From: Platerodrilus igneus
Taxonomy: Eukaryota > Arthropoda > Insecta > Coleoptera > Lycidae
Assembly (NCBI GenBank): GCA_036346225.1
Contig: JARFIW010000139.1
Span: 5,332,001-5,396,000, forward strand
Reading direction: 5' to 3'
Length of the DNA: 64,000 bases
Made by a program: the position numbers and the translations under genes. Shown in pieces: positions 33,467-44,349 of this stretch. The stretch's first letter is position 1. Each line of letters begins with the position of its first letter. A model generated the notes under the pieces. It saw nothing but the letters and a program-made list of their open reading frames with translations. It was not told the origin of the DNA and did not search any database.

Positions 33467-35755
33467 GGTGCCCACAATCTATCTCCGTATATGGGTAACT
33501 TTTTTATTATAGAAGATACAATGTTGGTTAAATTAGCAAAGTTGAAGAGAAATTTACGAGTAGTATGATGCTTTTTGAAAACTCACCTAGATGCTCAACT
33601 TTTTAGATATTTGAAAAACTGAAATTTGCCATTTTCTTCAAACGCTAATAACTTTTAACGATTTAACCTATAGAGAAAATAAAACTGCTTGTAAGGTAAC
33701 TTTTACGTAGAATTCAATAGCGTATATGACAATTTTAATTGGAAATGGGTTTTCAAGCTACAAACATAACCTCACTTTTTAAATGGAAACCATAGTTCAA
33801 TATAACCCAAATGGAAAGGTTTTTCTTTTCTGATTACCCTGATGTAAGGTTGATGTACTTATTTTCAGTAGTTTCTTCATAATAAAGAAAAAACGATTTA
33901 TTTATTTGCGGGCATCAAGGAGTCCATGGATACATATTTTAAATAAACAAAAAAACAACTGGCATTTGTCAGATATTATTAGTTAAAGTGTTTATTTGCT
34001 CTGGGTTGCAAATTTTGTGTAGAAGACTTTTAAATTTATTTGATTATAATAGAGAATGTATACAAACGAAGAAAAAAATGACATGCTCTTTTGTTACTAT
34101 GCCTGTAACAGAAATTGTGATGCTGCTGGTGATATGTATTATGAAAGATATTTGGAAAGAAGGCAGCCAGATAAACGATTGTTTTCTAAATTAGAAAACA
34201 ATTTAAAAAGGTTTGGTGCTTTTATAAAACCCAGTACTGATAAAAGAAAATTCAAAACCTATGATGAAGAACGTGTGTTAGCCTACATAAATTTTAAGCC
34301 AACAGCGTCCACCCGAGAAACTGCAATTGAGTGCGCTACTTCTTAAGAAAAAGCTCGCCTAATTTTAAAACAAAACCGCTACAAACCATACAAAACCCAT
34401 GTTAGCAATACACTGTATCATGGGGATTGTGAGAGAAGACAACAGTTTTGTAGGTGGTTTCTTAATGAAACAAATAATAATCCTGGTTTTAGTCACACTA
34501 TTATATTTACCGACGAAGCAAAATTTACTAACAAAGGCATGTTTAACAGAAAAAATACAGTCTACTGGAGTCAGGAAAATCCCCATTTAACAGAAGAAAG
34601 GCGGGATCAACATCAATTTTCGATAAATGTGTGGTGTGCCATTTTGGTAATAAAATACTTGGGCCTTTCTTCTATAATTATAATTTAAATGGTGTACACT
34701 ATTTGAATTTTCTACAAAACGAATTGCAAGAAATGCTCGATAATTTGCCACTTAATTTACTGCAAAACTTATATTATTTTCAGCATGACGGTGCACCTGC
34801 TCACAATGCTCAAGCCGTTTCTGAATATCTTGATAATAGTTTTCCAAATTGGATTGGCAATGCAGGTCCTGTTCCATGACCGGCAAGATCACCAGAACTA
34901 TCGCCACTGGATTTTTTTCTTTGGGGTACTGTAAAGGATGTAGTGTATGCTAAAAAATCCAATAACATTGAGCAACTCAAAGATAGTATTACAGCAGCTA
35001 TTACAAGTATAAAACCACAAAAGTTAAATAAGGTGCACCAAAACCTAATTAAAAGGTGCGAAATGTGTTTGCAAGCTAATGGAGGTCATTTTGAGCATAT
35101 GTTAATGTAGGAGTGGGCATATTCGCATTAATTAATTTTGTTTCCTTTGATTAAGTTATTTGTATTGTATGGATAGTTTATTTTTAAGTATTTTATTTTT
35201 CTTAGTTTATAATAAATTTAGTTACAATAAACTTGTGTTTCCATTATTGATTTTACACATTTTGTTTGTTTGTAATATTTATCCATGGACTCCTTGATGT
35301 CCGCAAATAAATAAATCGTTTTTTCTTTATTATGAAGAAACTACTGAAAATAAGTACATCAACCCTTACATCAGGGTAATCAGAAAAGAAAAACCTTTCC
35401 ATTTGGGTTATATTGAACTATGGTTTCCATTTGAAAAAAGTGAGGTTATGTTTGTAGCTTGAAAACCCATTTCCAATTAAAATTGTCATATACGCTATTG
35501 AATTCTACGTAAAAAGTTACCTTACAAGCAGTTTTTATTTTCTCTATAGGTTAAACCGTTAAAAAGTTATTATCGTTTGAAAAAAAGGGCAAATTTCAGT
35601 TTTTTTCAAATATCTAAAAAAGTTTAGCATCTAGGTGAGTTTTCAAAAAAGCATCATACTACTCGTAAATTTCTCTTCAACTTTGCTAATTTAACCAATA
35701 TTGTATCTTCTATAATAAAAAAGTTACCCATAAACGGAGATAGATTGTGGGCACC

Positions 35756-35758
<3 letters not shown>
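33464..35758 (+). mobile_element. Tc1/mariner element 4 (DD41D-like) with very long inverted repeats
   Basis: A 2.3-kb element between TA dinucleotides, ends cagggtgcccacaatctatc and its complement. Inverted repeats are about 479 bases (33464-33942) and 486 bases (35273-35758), over 90 percent alike by eye, and take up more than 40 percent of the element. A broken transposase lies between them on the plus strand. The arms do not resemble those of element 2 in sequence, so long arms are a shared style and not one recent family. Confidence 0.9.
34056..35110 (+). pseudogene. DD41D-like Tc1/mariner transposase, broken
   Basis: Starts at ATG 34056 (MYTNEEKNDMLFCYY). An N-terminal helix-turn-helix domain runs to about residue 95 and stops at TAA 34344, then continues as EKARLILKQNRYKPYK. 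The DDE domain has IIFTDEAKFTNKGMF (first Asp), FQHDGAPAHNAQAV (second) and SPELSPLDFFLWG (third), the last two 40 residues apart. Frame changes lie near 34395 and 34640. TGA at 34877-34879 replaces the conserved Trp of the GPVxW motif. It ends at TAG 35108-35110 after GGHFEHMLM. All three acids are kept. Closest in wording to the transposase of element 2 (FTNxGMFNRKNT). Confidence 0.87.

Positions 35759-35790
<32 letters not shown>
35759..35790. repeat. (TA)n microsatellite in LINE 3' UTR
   Basis: TA tract directly right of element 4. To its right lies the 3' UTR of the CR1-like LINE, so this is probably the LINE's own tract, later split by insertions. Confidence 0.85.
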
Positions 35791-35796
<6 letters not shown>

Positions 35797-35958
35797 TCCA
35801 ATTATGGAGTCAACTTATTTCTAAAATTTAACAACACACTTATTCTAATCTAATATTAAAAATTATATATGTTACAAAGTAAGATTAAAATATTAAAATA
35901 ATAGTGCTAAATAATCCCATATAATTTCACGATGCTAATTATATCTACCTATATATCC

Positions 35959-37892
35959 CTAATTGTCCTTCTTAAAAGTACTCAATGATGAATTAAAAAT
36001 ATCACTAGTTGATTTCTTATTATATAATGTACATATTCTATAAATTGGGGAGTTTTTGTAACATTTGTTCTGGCTGGGTGTACGTAAAAAGTGTCAGTTG
36101 ATCTGCACGAATGCCGTGGAACACGAAAATAAACGTTGGAGAGGCTAGCTGGTGCATCTATTAAGTTATTAAGTAGTTTATACAAATATATTAAATCAAA
36201 TTTTCTTCGTCTTAATTCTAAAGATAGCATGTTAAATTCAAGAAGTAGATCATTATAGGGATAACCTCTTGGTGGGTAAATGTGATGATTCTTAAAATAA
36301 AGATATTTTAGGAACCTTTTTTGAACCTTCTTAATTTATATAGAATGGAAGTGATAGAAGGGGGACCATATTAATGAGCCGTATTCTAAAATACTTCTAA
36401 CTAATGCAAAGTACAAAATCTTTAGACAGTTAATACTTGTAAATGAAGTGGTTCTACGTATGAGAAACCCTAGAACTTTTAACGATTTCTTGACCATGGT
36501 GTCAATATAGTTGTCAAAAGACAGTTTTGCATCAAATATAATACCCAAATCACTGACACTGGAAACTCGCTTTATTATATTTTTACCTAATAAATAATTA
36601 AATGTAACCATGGACTTCTTATTACTATATGACATCACGACACATTTGGCTTCATTTAAAAATAACTGGTTTGCGGAGCACCACGTTAAAATACAAAATA
36701 CATCGTTCTGAAGCAATTCGCAGTCTGAAACATGGTCTATTTTAGAAAATAGTTTTAAATCGCCAGCAAATAACAATATTTCATTAGTACAGATGTGAGT
36801 AAGATCAATAATGTATAATAAAAAAAGCATGGGGCCCAGCACTGATCCCTGCGGTTCACCACATCTTATTATTTCATGTGATGATTGGTGTCTCTTGAAC
36901 TCTACATATTGTGATCTGTTCACTAAATAAGATTGAAAAAGGTTTAGTAGTTTGTTTGAAAAGCCAAGAGTGTCGAGTTTTATTAATAATATTTCATAGT
37001 TTATACTATCAAAAGCCTTCAAAAAATCAAAGTATATCACATCACATTGTGAATTTGAATTTATACATTCCGTGACAAATTGAGTTATACAACACAAATT
37101 TGTTAATGTCGATCTGCCGTGAAGAAAGCCATGTTGGTGATAAGATAGGTACCTAGATAGTTGTGGAACTAAAGCACTATGTACAATATACTCAAACACC
37201 TTACATATATTGGAGATAATGAAAACAGGTCTATAATTTATCATTGATGCTCTATCACCCTTTTTGTATACAGGCTGAACACGGGACAATTTCCAGATAT
37301 CAGGAATCATACCCTGTTCTAGACATAGGTTCAAAATGTGAACTAAACATGGGCATAAAATTTGGGAAAAAATATTTTAATACAAATGCTGGAATCTTAT
37401 CAGGACCTGAACTAAATGAAAAAGGCAACCTTTTACAAGCGATTAGAACGTCATTTTCTGTTATCACAGAAATATCAATAATATTAAAGGAACATGGCGT
37501 ATAAATCGAAGTGGGTACATATGATACTGAATTATGCTGTGTCATTGCAAATGGACTCTAAAAAGCATTGGCAATAATAGAGGGGTCTGAAATTTCTTTA
37601 TCATCGAATTTAAAAACATTCGGAAAAGTTCTTTCTGATTTGTGTTTAGCAAATTTCCAAAACTGCTTAGCGTCATGTTATAGAAGATTTTGGGTTCTAG
37701 CTATATACTTATTATATTCCCTTTTAATTATCTTTTTTAATGAGGCTCTAAGATCTTTAAATTGATGTTTATAATAGGATGAAAAAGGGTGTTTTTTTGA
37801 TAATTTATGCAATATCGTTTTTTGTTTAATACCTTTTATAATTTCACTAGTGAACCACGCTGGATATGTACGTTTACTAAAGGGTTTTCGAA
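35959..37892 (-). pseudogene. CR1-like LINE reverse transcriptase (ORF2 C-terminal part)
   Basis: The minus strand starts with the endonuclease-RT linker at the edge of element 5 (RKPFSKRTYPAWFTSEIIKG, 37890-37678). The palm follows: FSSGPDKIPAFVLK, VYKKGDRASMINYRPV, HGFLHGRSTLTNL, DVIYFDFLKAFDSINYEIL with the first Asp, and GEPQGSVLGPMLF. The catalytic box reads LLFAGDLKLF instead of FADD, so one active-site Asp is lost. The thumb/C-terminal block ends FALVRSILEYGSLIWSPFY, and a tail (LELRRRKFDLIYLYKLLNNL) runs to a stop near 35959 after a frame change. Frame breaks also occur near 37545-37300. The copy is dead. Assignment to the CR1 side of LINEs rests on ORF1 type and RT wording. Confidence 0.85.
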
Positions 37893-37894
37893 TA

Positions 37895-39168
37895 AGAGGT
37901 GTTATTTTGAATAGTCCGCTATTTCGGTAGATGTCACATTTGAAGCTGTCATTTTTTGACATTTGACAAGTAGAAACTACGTCATTAATAAAAATGGAAC
38001 GATACACGCTTCAACAACGCATTTATATTATTAAAATTCACTATAAAAATGGTGAAAATTTGACAGAGACGATTCGTAAAACGCGAACATTTTTGGGTCA
38101 TCGTGAAGCACCTTGTCGGACCGCAATACAGAAATTGATGGAAAAATTCGAGCTGTGGGACAAGTTAGTGATGTAAAGAATAAAACCCGTGCACGTCGCT
38201 CAAGAACAGCCGATAATATTGCTGCTGTAGCCGAAAGTGTTGAAGAAAACCCAGGTTTGTCCATTCCTTGTCGTTCTTTGAAAGTAGGCATTCCACAAAC
38301 GTCATTACACCGTATTTTCCATAAAGATTTGGGTCTTAAGGCTTATAAAGTCCAGTTAACACAAGAACTCAAGCCGACCGATCATCAACAATGTCGTGTT
38401 TTTGCAGATTGGGTCGTTGAAATGCATGAAAATGATCCGGAATTCCATCAAAAAATCATCTTGAGTGATGAGACCCATTTCCACCTCGATAGCTTTGTCA
38501 ACAAGCAAAATTGTCGCATCTGGGGCTCAGAAAACCCAAGAGTTATTGTTGAAAAGCATCTCTATCCTCAACATGTGACTGCTTGGTGCGGTTTATGGTC
38601 CGTCAGAGTCATTGGACCTTACTTTTTCGAAAATGAGGCTGGATCAACAGTTACGGTAAATGGATTGCGCTATCGGGAGATGATTAACGATTTTTTATGG
38701 CCGGAATTGAATGGTATTGATCTGGACAACGTTTACTTTCAACAAGACGGCGCTATGTGACACACAAGCAACGAAACCATTGATCTTTTACGGGAAAAGT
38801 TTCCGGACCGTGTTATCTCTCAAAGAGGTGATCACAATTGGCCACTGAGATCTTGTAATTTAACACCTTGCGACTTCTTTCTTTGGGGCCACGTGAAAGA
38901 GAAGGTCTACGCCAATAGCCCAGCATCGATTCAAGTCATCAAAGATGGAATTCGTGAGGCTATCGAGAACTTAGGGCAGCCACTTTGCGATTTGGTTATG
39001 GTAAATTTCCTTAAAAGGATATTGTCCTGTAAGCGTGATCGTGGTGGTCATTTGCCTGATGTTATTTTCCACTATTAACGGCATACCTTCCTCTTTATAA
39101 TGAAATAAACATCCGATCATTTATATTAAAAAATAGCATTTTTCTTTGAATATCAGAATAACACCTCC
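37895..39168 (+). mobile_element. Tc1/mariner element 5 (DD41D) inside the CR1-like LINE
   Basis: A 1.27-kb element between TA dinucleotides (37893-37894, 39169-39170) with short inverted ends agaggtgttatt / aataacacctcc. It separates the LINE endonuclease from the LINE linker/RT, whose frames match again on both sides. One transposase with only two defects fills it. Confidence 0.88.
37994..39078 (+). pseudogene. DD41D mariner transposase, nearly intact
   Basis: From ATG 37994: MERYTLQQRIYIIKIHYKNG, an N-terminal helix-turn-helix. A frameshift near 38140-38160 moves it to the frame carrying VGQVSDVKNKTRARRSRT. The catalytic domain then has IILSDETHFHLDSFVNKQN (first Asp), YFQQDGAM (second) and LTPCDFFLWGHVK (third), 41 residues apart. 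A TGA at 38758-38760 directly follows the second Asp motif, where Cys is usual (GATCHTS). It ends PDVIFHY at TAA 39078. Two lesions only, so this is the least decayed transposase in the window. It sits in a LINE that is itself younger than the THAP gene, which agrees with a recent arrival. Confidence 0.9.
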
Positions 39169-39326
39169 TATTGGAAAACGCTTTAATTTTTGAAATTGGA
39201 ACTGAGCTGTTGAAAACAAGCTGCATTAGGGTCATAACAGTTTAATAAATCATTTAATTTCATCTCAGAGAAAAGTTTGTGCATTTGTAATAAGTTAGAT
39301 TTTCTAAAGTTCAATCGATTTTTTTT

Positions 39327-39934
39327 TTATTGAATAATCTGTTTAGCATTTCTACAGCAAATGGATATATCTAAAGCTGGATGATACCTGTCCTCGAGTA
39401 CTAATGGATCAATTGTACTATTAATTTGTATAGAAATTGCACTAGATTGAAATCTAGCAAGTACTAGATCTAGCATATTTGAATTGAAGTTGTTAATGTT
39501 GTTATACTGAATAAAATTATGTGCAGCCTGAAAATCTTGAAGAAGTATAGCATTTTTTGACTTGGAAGAATTGCTACCATATTCCGCAACATTAAAATCA
39601 CCCAACAACAAAATATTGTATGGAAAGTGAGCTATGATTAAATCTAAAAGTCGTAATACAATACCCAAAGATGACTTTGCAAATGGAGGGATATATAATC
39701 CCATAATGATAAGGACCCAATTGAACAATGTCACTTTTATAGCCATCATGTCCACACCCAGAGGCATGCTAATATCAGAATCGAAATTAATTAGTGACGA
39801 ATTAATATTATTTTTTATAGCTACAATGATACCACCTCCCTTTTGACGATCACATTGTATAAAATCACGATCTTTCCTATAAACAATATAACTATCTGAG
39901 AAAATTTCTGTGGAATTAATTCTATCTGACAACC
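39327..39934 (-). pseudogene. CR1-like LINE endonuclease, C-terminal part
   Basis: The minus strand resumes the endonuclease exactly where the RTE insertion cut it (TETWLSDRINSTEIFSD). It has RQKGGGIIVAIKN, NILLLGDFNVAEYG with the catalytic Asp-Asn, and DRYHPALDISI, which keeps the last catalytic His. It stops at 39327. A further 150 bases to the element 5 edge carry the start of the linker with stops. Together with 44093-44292 it forms an APE-type endonuclease that nicks target DNA to prime reverse transcription. Confidence 0.85.
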
Positions 39935-39945
39935 AGGTTTCTGTT

Positions 39946-40620
39946 CATCATCATTAGGTCTTCAGTCCTGGAACTGGTTAGACGCGTACCATCATTGTTT
40001 CCTATTCTGAACTAACCTACACATTTCCTGAAATTTGCACAGTCTGCATCTATAACTATCTGATCTAGGTCTACATCTACCTCTTTTTTCCTATCTCTGC
40101 TTGTAATATATCCCATACTATTCCCCAAAAATGCCTTAGAACGTATTCTGCCCTTCTATTTCTCTTATTTTTTTCCCCAGATATCCTTGTTCCCTTACTA
40201 TTTCTATAACCTATTTGTTATTATCTTTGTCTGTCCATGCTATCGTCCTCATACATTTGAAGCACAGCTGCTACCGTTTTTCTGTCTGCGTTTCAGACTG
40301 CCCGTATTTCATAGGCATACTGTGCTGTGCTCCACACATATGCTTTCAACAATTTTCTTCTTGTTTTATGTTTGTTGTCTTTTCTCATAAGCGCTGTTCT
40401 TTCTTGTTAGATGCAGTTCAGTCAACTTCTATTGTTTTACAATTATATACCCTATTTCTCCAACCTTCAGTGGTTGTGAAGCGAGGTAAGCAGCCTGTGG
40501 CTGCCAAGTTCCCCCAACACTTAACCATTTACCGATTTAATATATTTTCCAATATATCTTTTCGCACAGTCCTCATTAGTTGCAGATATTTCGCAACCAA
40601 CAACTAGTTGTTTATACTAA
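39946..40620 (-). repeat. RTE 3'-end unit, outermost copy
   Basis: Repeats the RTE C-terminal/3' UTR wording (on the plus strand cctggaactggttagacgcgtacc, tctgaactaacctacacatt). A spacer with ccctattt and aagcagcctgtggctgcc follows. About 0.67 kb; coding frame is lost. Confidence 0.8.
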
Positions 40621-40950
40621 TCATCAGATTTATCTGCGCTTAAGTTTCGTCATTAAGTTTTCCGTCTCAAAACTGGTTGGACACGTACCTGCACTTATTT
40701 ATATTCTGAGCTAGCCTACATAGTTCCCTGAAAATCTCACACAGCATGTGTATACAGCTCGTTCCCCTTCTATTGTTTTCTAATTTTATGCCCTATTTAA
40801 GCAAGATTCAGTGAAGGGGGTTAAGCAACCTGTGGCAACCAAGATCCCCCAACACTTAGACATTTGCCGAAGTAATGGTTTTCCAGTAAATCCTTTCACA
40901 CACTTAACATTATTCGAGAATATTGCTCAGCCAATTCTTGTAGTTACTTA
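40621..40950 (-). repeat. RTE 3'-end unit, second copy
   Basis: Shorter unit beginning atcatcagatttatctgc, with caaaactggttggacacgtacc and the same spacer (gggggttaagcaacctgtgg, then gatcccccaacactta). It adjoins the 3' end of the main element at about 40951. Confidence 0.75.
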
Positions 40951-40984
40951 TAATACTCATCACAGTTATTTTTTCGTCATTAGT

Positions 40985-43847
40985 TTATCCATCTTGGGAT
41001 TGGTTGGATGCGTACCTCCATTGATTTCTATTCTGGGCTAGCCTACACGTCTCCCTGAAACCCCTACAGCCTACATCTTTTACTATCTGTGTGCAGTAGT
41101 CTAACCTAGGTCTGCCTCTTTTTCTCTTTTTTCCTATCCCTGCTTCTAATATATTCCGCACTATTCCCTCATGCCGTAGTATGTGGCCTATCATCTTATC
41201 TCTCCTCTTTTTTACCGTTTTCCACATATTTCTTTCTTCCCCTACCATTTTTAATACCTCTTCGTTCTTAACTTTTTCTGTCCATAATATCTTCATCATA
41301 GGTCTGTAGCACCACATTTCAAAGGCTTCTACCCTTTTCTTGTCCGCTTCTCCTACTGTCCAGGCTTCACAGCCATACAGTGCTGTGCTCCACACATGTT
41401 TGTGGTCTTGGAGCACAGTAGTTGCTTTTTCTTCTTAAATGTAGCACGACCTTGTGCTAATCTTTGTTTTATATCTTCTGTGCTTTTCCCATCTTGCGTT
41501 ATTTGGCTTCCTAGGTAGCAGAAATCCTTAACCTCTTGTAAGTTCGTGTTACATACTTGTATTCTTGTTTTTGATTTATTTTCCCCACCTTTGCATACTA
41601 GAACTTTAGTTTTAGTTTTGTTAATTTTCATAACGTATCTCTCTGTTAGAACCGTTTCCATTTCATTAAGAGCAGCTTCTAACTCTTCCTTACTAGCCGC
41701 TAATACCGCTATATCATCTGCAAATCTAAGCATATCAATTTTTTGTCCCTGCATAGTAATTCTTCCAAATGTCTTCCTGCATTTGACAGTATTCATTGCG
41801 TCTTCTATGTACAAGTTAAAAATCAATGGGGATAGGGCACATCCCTGTCTCACCCCTTTCCTAATGTTTACTTCTCTACGTTCCTGCTCTAATTCTATTA
41901 CTGCTGTTTGCTCTTTGTATAAGCTATGTACTATTCGTCTATCCCTATAGATCATTCCAATCTTTTTGAGTATTTCAAACATTTTTTTCCATTTTACATT
42001 GTCGAATGCTTTTTCGAGATCTACAAACCCTATATACACGCTTTCCCCTTTTTCTATTGTTTTCTCCATTATCACACTCAGAGCTAAAATAGCCTCCCGT
42101 GTTCCCCTGTTTCGCCTAAACCCAAATTGGTCTTCTCCTAGTATTTCTTCCGCCCGTTTTTCCATTCGTCTTTGCACAATTCTAGTTAATATTTTTGACA
42201 CGTGTGCTGTCAAACTTATTGTTCGAAAATTTTCACATCTATCCGCACCTTTCTTTTTTGGTATAGTTACTATGAGGCTGCGTTTGAAATCTTTGGGTAT
42301 CTCGCCTGTCTCATACATATAGCTTACAAGTTGGAAGAGACGTTCTGTTACTGCTTGTCCAGCGGCTTTTAGAGTTTCTGCTTGCACCTTATCTGTACCC
42401 GGCGCCTTACCATTTTTCAGACTCTTTAATGCTAATTCAAACTCCTCTCTAAGTATAGGATATCCTAAGTCATCATTTTCAATTTCTGATTCCTGTTCTA
42501 ATGCAGTTAGTTCCTCTCCTGCAAATAAATTCCCTATATATTCTTGCCATCTACCCACTTTCTCTACGTTTTCTATGATGACGTTTCCTTGTGCATCCCT
42601 TATATTTTTGCTATACGGTTTTATGTCCGTAAAATTCATTCTAATTAATTTGTATGCTTCGTCTGTCTTTCCTATTTCCATCTTCGTTTGTACCTCTTTG
42701 CACTTTTCATCAATCCATTGTTCTTTAGCTTTCCTGCATTTTCAAATAATTTCCCATTTTATAGCTTTGTATCGCTGTTTTCCTGTTTCATCTGATTTAT
42801 TTTTGTATTTTCGTCTTTCTTCTATTAAATTCAGGATATCCTTTGTTATCCATGGTTTCTTATTTTCTTTTTGTGTATGCCCCAGAATATCTCTGGCCGC
42901 CATGTCTAAGCTGGATTTAATGTTATTCCATTCTGTTTCTACTTCCTTAGTATCAGATATTTTCCCGATATCTTTGAGCAATTCATTTGACTTTTTTTCG
43001 AATCTTTCTTGAATATCTTTATCTTTTAGTTTCTCTAAGTCCAATTGCCTTTTTCCGTTTCTTTTTTTTTTTTTTTTTCACATTCTTAAATTTAAGTGCA
43101 GCCTTCATAATTACAATTTTGTGGTCAGTATCTATATCTGCTTCTGGGTAGCTACAGTCTTTTACTTGATTCCTAAACTGTTGTCTAACAAGAATGTAAT
43201 CTATTTGATATCTTCCTATATCTCCTGGCATCTTCCACGTATATCGTCTTCTAGCATGATGTTGAAATAATGTGTTTGTGATGATTAAATTGTTCTTGTC
43301 GCAAAATTCTACCAGCCTATTTCCCCTGTCGTTTCTTGTGCCTAAACCAAATAAACCTACTAACGCTCCTTCCCTACCCTCACCTACCACGGCATTAAAA
43401 TCCCCCGTAATTATTAAATTTTCATGTCCTTTTACGTATCTTAATATGTCTTCGATATCTTTGTAGATTGCTTCTACCTCTTCGTCACTATAGCTAGAGG
43501 TGGGCATGTATACTTGTATTATTACTGTGTTTACCGGTTTATATTCTAATCTAACCATGAGTACTCTTTCGTTCTTTTGTAACTATCCCCACGCCCAAAT
43601 TTCCTTCCTTTGCTCCTGTATGAATTACCCTTAAGTCTCCACTCCAAAAATCCCCCGCCTCTGGCCACCGAACTTCGCTAATCCCTACTATGTCTAGTGA
43701 TAACCTATTCATTTCGATTTTTAGGTTCTCTAGCTTACCTACTTGCTTCATACTTCTAACATTCCACGCTCCGACTCGCAGAATGTTCCCGACTCTTATT
43801 TTTAACTCTCCGATCGCATAATGTGATGGTTTCCCGTTGCCTTCCAC
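40985..43847 (-). pseudogene. RTE endonuclease-reverse transcriptase, frame-broken
   Basis: Starts near 43847 (MEGNGKPSHYAIGELKI). The APE endonuclease has RVGAWNVRSMKQVGKLEN, GISEVRWPEAG, IITGDFNAVVGEG and DIDTDHKIV. An 18-base homopolymer at 43062-43079 coincides with a frame break, followed by a linker (KPWITKDILNLIEERR). The RT frame (42681-41353) is long and clean: NGKAPGTDKVQAE, KKKGADRCENFRTISL, FVDLEKAFDNVKW, GVRQGCALSPLIFN and MLRFADDIAVLA with the catalytic pair. A frameshift near 41400 leads to the C-terminal block (WCYRPMMKILW, then RGRPRLDY). RTE identity rests on this endonuclease type and the ATG-repeat tail. Confidence 0.88.
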
Positions 43848-44092
43848 ATCGCGGTAGTGTGTCTTAGACTGCCATACCGACCCCTATGGTCTCTGCCAAT
43901 CTAAGTACCGAAAGAGCCGCTGCCCTCTTTCGGGGACCTGTCTTAATCTGGTTCCTCATTAACGACCCTACTACTTTGGTTGGACCTGTAGTTTGGCTCT
44001 TTAGCTCATTAGAACGCGCAAGCCATTTCACCTATTCTAGTAATTTAGAACTTCGGCAAGGTGCAGGTCCATTCGAAATCGAGGTTTCTGTT

Positions 44093-44292
44093 AATACAAA
44101 AATGTCTGACCATATAACTGTAGAATTTAAATAGGAAGTATGCAATTTCGTATTTAAACCGTGGACATTTTGATAAAGAAAACAGATTTTATTAGTACTT
44201 AAATTATTTTTAGATACGAAAGGAGTGACAACCTTTTCCATGATGTCCTTCCTTGAGGTTTTTAACATCAGAACCGATAACTGTTTTAGCAT
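44093..44292 (-). pseudogene. CR1-like LINE endonuclease, N-terminal part
   Basis: The minus strand carries KICFLYQNVHGLNTKLHTSY, the first catalytic Asn block of an APE-type endonuclease, and SDIFVLTET with the catalytic Glu. It is cut by the RTE insertion within TET and continues at 39934. Its start lies just after the end of ORF1. Confidence 0.85.
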
Positions 44293-44349
44293 ATGTTAAA
44301 TATATATATTACTTCCTGAAATGTAATTCAATGTAAAGTTTACTTTGCC

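Larger units (their letters stand above)
39946..44081 (-). mobile_element. RTE-type LINE with extra copies of its own 3' end, 11-bp TSD
   Basis: The insert is flanked by the perfect repeat aggtttctgtt (39935-39945 and 44082-44092), and the interrupted endonuclease reads through when one repeat copy is removed. In element sense it has a 5' UTR of about 230 bases, endonuclease, reverse transcriptase to about 40985, then its 3' end. Two further units follow that each repeat the 3' end of the element, separated by a non-RTE spacer. The last unit ends in atgatgatga, the short-repeat tail typical of RTE elements. Since the TSD encloses the whole, the extra 3' units came in with the element. Confidence 0.9.

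Noticed and set aside
41546..43012. Plus-strand open frames with membrane-like composition
   Set aside because: Antisense shadows of the RTE reverse transcriptase and linker on the minus strand.
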